Shown: positions 5,173 to 6,516 of the stretch, piece by piece
Layout of the letters: every line of letters starts with the position of its first letter
Position numbering within the stretch: the stretch's first letter is position 1
Assembly (NCBI GenBank): GCA_031272305.1
Contig: JAISUA010000270.1
Location: 1-6,516 of the forward strand
From: Clostridioides sp.
GTDB lineage: Bacteria > Bacillota > Clostridia > Peptostreptococcales > Peptostreptococcaceae
Length of the DNA stretch: 6,516 bases
Direction: 5' to 3'
Position numbers and translations under genes: made by a program
The notes under the pieces: model-generated
What the model saw: the letters and a program-made list of their open reading frames with translations, nothing else
The model's database searches: none
What the model was told of the DNA's origin: nothing

Positions 5173-6516
5173 ATGGGAAAAAGTATTTTAAAGAGCAAAA
5201 TGGCTTCAAGGAATGAGAAGGTTTTAAACAAGAAAATGATTTCAAGGAACAAAAATGTTGTTAAGAGCATATCTATTCTATGTATTTTAGCATTAGTAAT
5301 TTGTAGTATGGTTTCAACACTGAACATAGAAGCAGCAGGAAAAACTAATTTATCAGGTTTGAACACAAAAGGTAGCAAAACGCTCACTAATACTAACAAA
5401 TCAATAAATTATAGTACACCAATTACCAAGGAATTTACAGATCCATCAAAAGCAAACAAGTATTTAAATGTAGATGATCAAGTTCAATATACGATCACAG
5501 GTGTGATAGATCCAAGCAAAATAAAATTGAAAAACGACAATAATTATATTGAATTTGTTTTTACCGACCATATAGACAAACGTTTTACTTTTATAAATAA
5601 CGATAGTGCTTATTTGTCAGTGGAAGGATCGAATTCAAAAGAAAAACTTGGTATCAAAGATGGTAAAGATTTGGTATTTTCTGATGCTGAAGAATTGGAT
5701 AAAAGTTCTATATTGAAATGGACTTTGACACGTGATGGTGTTGACAAAGTATTATCTATCATTGGCAATAAACAGAAAAAAATTGCTATACAAATAACAT
5801 TTACATTGGAATTAAATGATAAGGCCACAGGTGGTACAAATGCCCAAATTGTATCAAAGAATAATGCTATATCAGTAATTGATAATGGTGCAACATTAGA
5901 TATAAAGGATGCTAAAGGAAGAGTTGAGCCACAAAAGATGGTAGAACAAAAAGAACAACCAAAACTACATCTTGCTGGTCTAGAAATAAATAAATACAAA
6001 GCAGTTGCGGGAACTGTAAATGCTGATATAAATACACCTTTAGCGGGTGCAAAATTTAAGATAGCAGATTCAAAAGAAAATGCTAAGTCTGGAAAATATC
6101 TTAAAGATTATTTTGGTGTTGATATAGAAGTGACAACAGGTGACAACCCAAAAACAGAAGATGTTGAAGTTGGTTGGGGTATGTTTACGGCCATTCCTAT
6201 AAGTGAAGGTAAAAAATATTATTTAGTAGAAACACAAGCTCCAGATGGATATGTAAAAAGAGATAGTATACTAGAAATAAATTTTACAGGTGAAGAAGTA
6301 GCCACAAAACATAAGGTAGAACAAATAGTCAATCAAAAAAATGGTGACCCTGCTATACCAGAAGAAAAACAATCTTCTGAAGCTCAAAAAATAGGTAGTA
6401 AAGTAATAATAAAAAAACAATTTAAAGCTCACAAAACACGTATTAAAGTAATAATAAAAACATTATGCTGGTCATTTTTCGTTTTATTCTACGTCATATA
6501 CAAAAAAAGAAAAAAT
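5173..6516 (+). CDS. Secreted pilin paralogue lacking a standard LPXTG motif, open at the window edge
   Basis: The frame is open for 448 codons to the last base, so the stop lies outside. Residues 1-55 are a long basic n-region, a hydrophobic core (33-48) and a likely cleavage site near IEAAG. Residues about 80-250 form an N-terminal pilin domain resembling the fimbrial isopeptide D2 type (PITKEF, VDDQVQYTITG, then a FTDHIDKRFTF strand), with Lys86 as a possible bond-forming residue. Residues about 271-390 are a SpaA/CnaB-type domain: Lys274, GAKFKI, E-box YLVETQAPDGY with Glu353, and Asn387. It aligns along its length with the pilin at 1-933. Where that protein has ELPKTGG this one has EAQKIGS (AQKIG, residues 404-408), followed by a basic stretch, a short hydrophobic segment (about 426-443) and KKRKN. 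It may be a membrane-retained or non-polymerised subunit, or a gene losing its anchor. Confidence 0.88.
   Translation, partial: MGKSILKSKMASRNEKVLNKKMISRNKNVVKSISILCILALVICSMVSTLNIEAAGKTNLSGLNTKGSKTLTNTNKSINYSTPITKEFTDPSKANKYLNVDDQVQYTITGVIDPSKIKLKNDNNYIEFVFTDHIDKRFTFINNDSAYLSVEGSNSKEKLGIKDGKDLVFSDAEELDKSSILKWTLTRDGVDKVLSIIGNKQKKIAIQITFTLELNDKATGGTNAQIVSKNNAISVIDNGATLDIKDAKGRVEPQKMVEQKEQPKLHLAGLEINKYKAVAGTVNADINTPLAGAKFKIADSKENAKSGKYLKDYFGVDIEVTTGDNPKTEDVEVGWGMFTAIPISEGKKYYLVETQAPDGYVKRDSILEINFTGEEVATKHKVEQIVNQKNGDPAIPEEKQSSEAQKIGSKVIIKKQFKAHKTRIKVIIKTLCWSFFVLFYVIYKKRKN
5197..5268 (+). repeat. Duplicated 12-residue segment in the signal peptide n-region
   Basis: Residues 9-20 (KMASRNEKVLNK) and 21-32 (KMISRNKNVVKS) are a 36-nt in-frame tandem duplication, diverged but clear (AAAATG..TTCAAGGAA in both). 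It explains the unusually long cytoplasmic lead before the hydrophobic core. Confidence 0.65.
6400..6460 (+). repeat. 16-nt direct repeat in the pilin tail
   Basis: AAAGTAATAATAAAAA occurs at 6400-6415 and again at 6445-6460, a 45-nt period, encoding KVIIK twice (residues 410-414 and 425-429). It falls right after the altered sorting motif and suggests that the tail was extended by a local duplication. Confidence 0.7.

Noticed and set aside
5610..5999. Reverse-strand frame opposite the second pilin
   Set aside because: It lies wholly antisense to a well-supported pilin frame and shows no domain or start signal. The same holds for 651-890, 33-311 and 5154-5399.

Overview
The window is strongly A+T-rich, uses TTG start codons freely, and carries LPXTG-type sorting signals and class C sortases. 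This fits a low-GC Gram-positive anaerobe of the Firmicutes (Bacillota), probably Clostridia and perhaps Peptostreptococcaceae-like. The family guess is inference. Every supportable gene lies on the + strand, and together they form a sortase-assembled pilus locus.

Layout, left to right. (1) Bases 1-933 hold the 3' part of a pilin gene. It ends in a SpaA/CnaB-type domain with an E-box and an intact LPKTG sorting signal; its start lies before the window. (2) Bases 934-1674 are a long non-coding spacer with an imperfect inverted repeat, an A-rich ~44-nt tandem repeat, a strong AT-rich hairpin terminator and a nine-copy 12-nt tandem repeat. (3) Bases 1675-2733 encode a class C sortase with six 10-residue repeats in its cytoplasmic N-terminus. 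(4) Thirteen bases later, 2747-4432 encode a second, much longer class C sortase. It has an Asn-rich stalk and an extra beta-rich C-terminal domain after its second membrane segment. (5) A short spacer repeats a 30-nt element also found after the first pilin gene. (6) Bases 4588-4890 encode a 100-residue three-helix membrane protein of unknown function. (7) A 282-nt spacer carries a good promoter with a palindrome over its -35 box. (8) Bases 5173-6516 encode a second pilin, paralogous to the first and still open at the window edge.

How the parts may work together: the two pilins are exported by Sec. The class C sortases would cleave the LPKTG signal and join subunits through lysine isopeptide bonds. 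Each pilin should also form an internal Lys-Asn bond in its C-terminal domain. The most unusual points are that the second pilin has AQKIG exactly where its paralogue has LPKTG, and that the second sortase has an extra domain predicted to sit in the cytoplasm. Simple repeats recur in spacers and coding regions, so length variation between strains is likely. The enzymes and the small membrane protein start with TTG, while the pilin whose start is visible uses ATG with its own promoter. That may reflect more pilin than enzyme.
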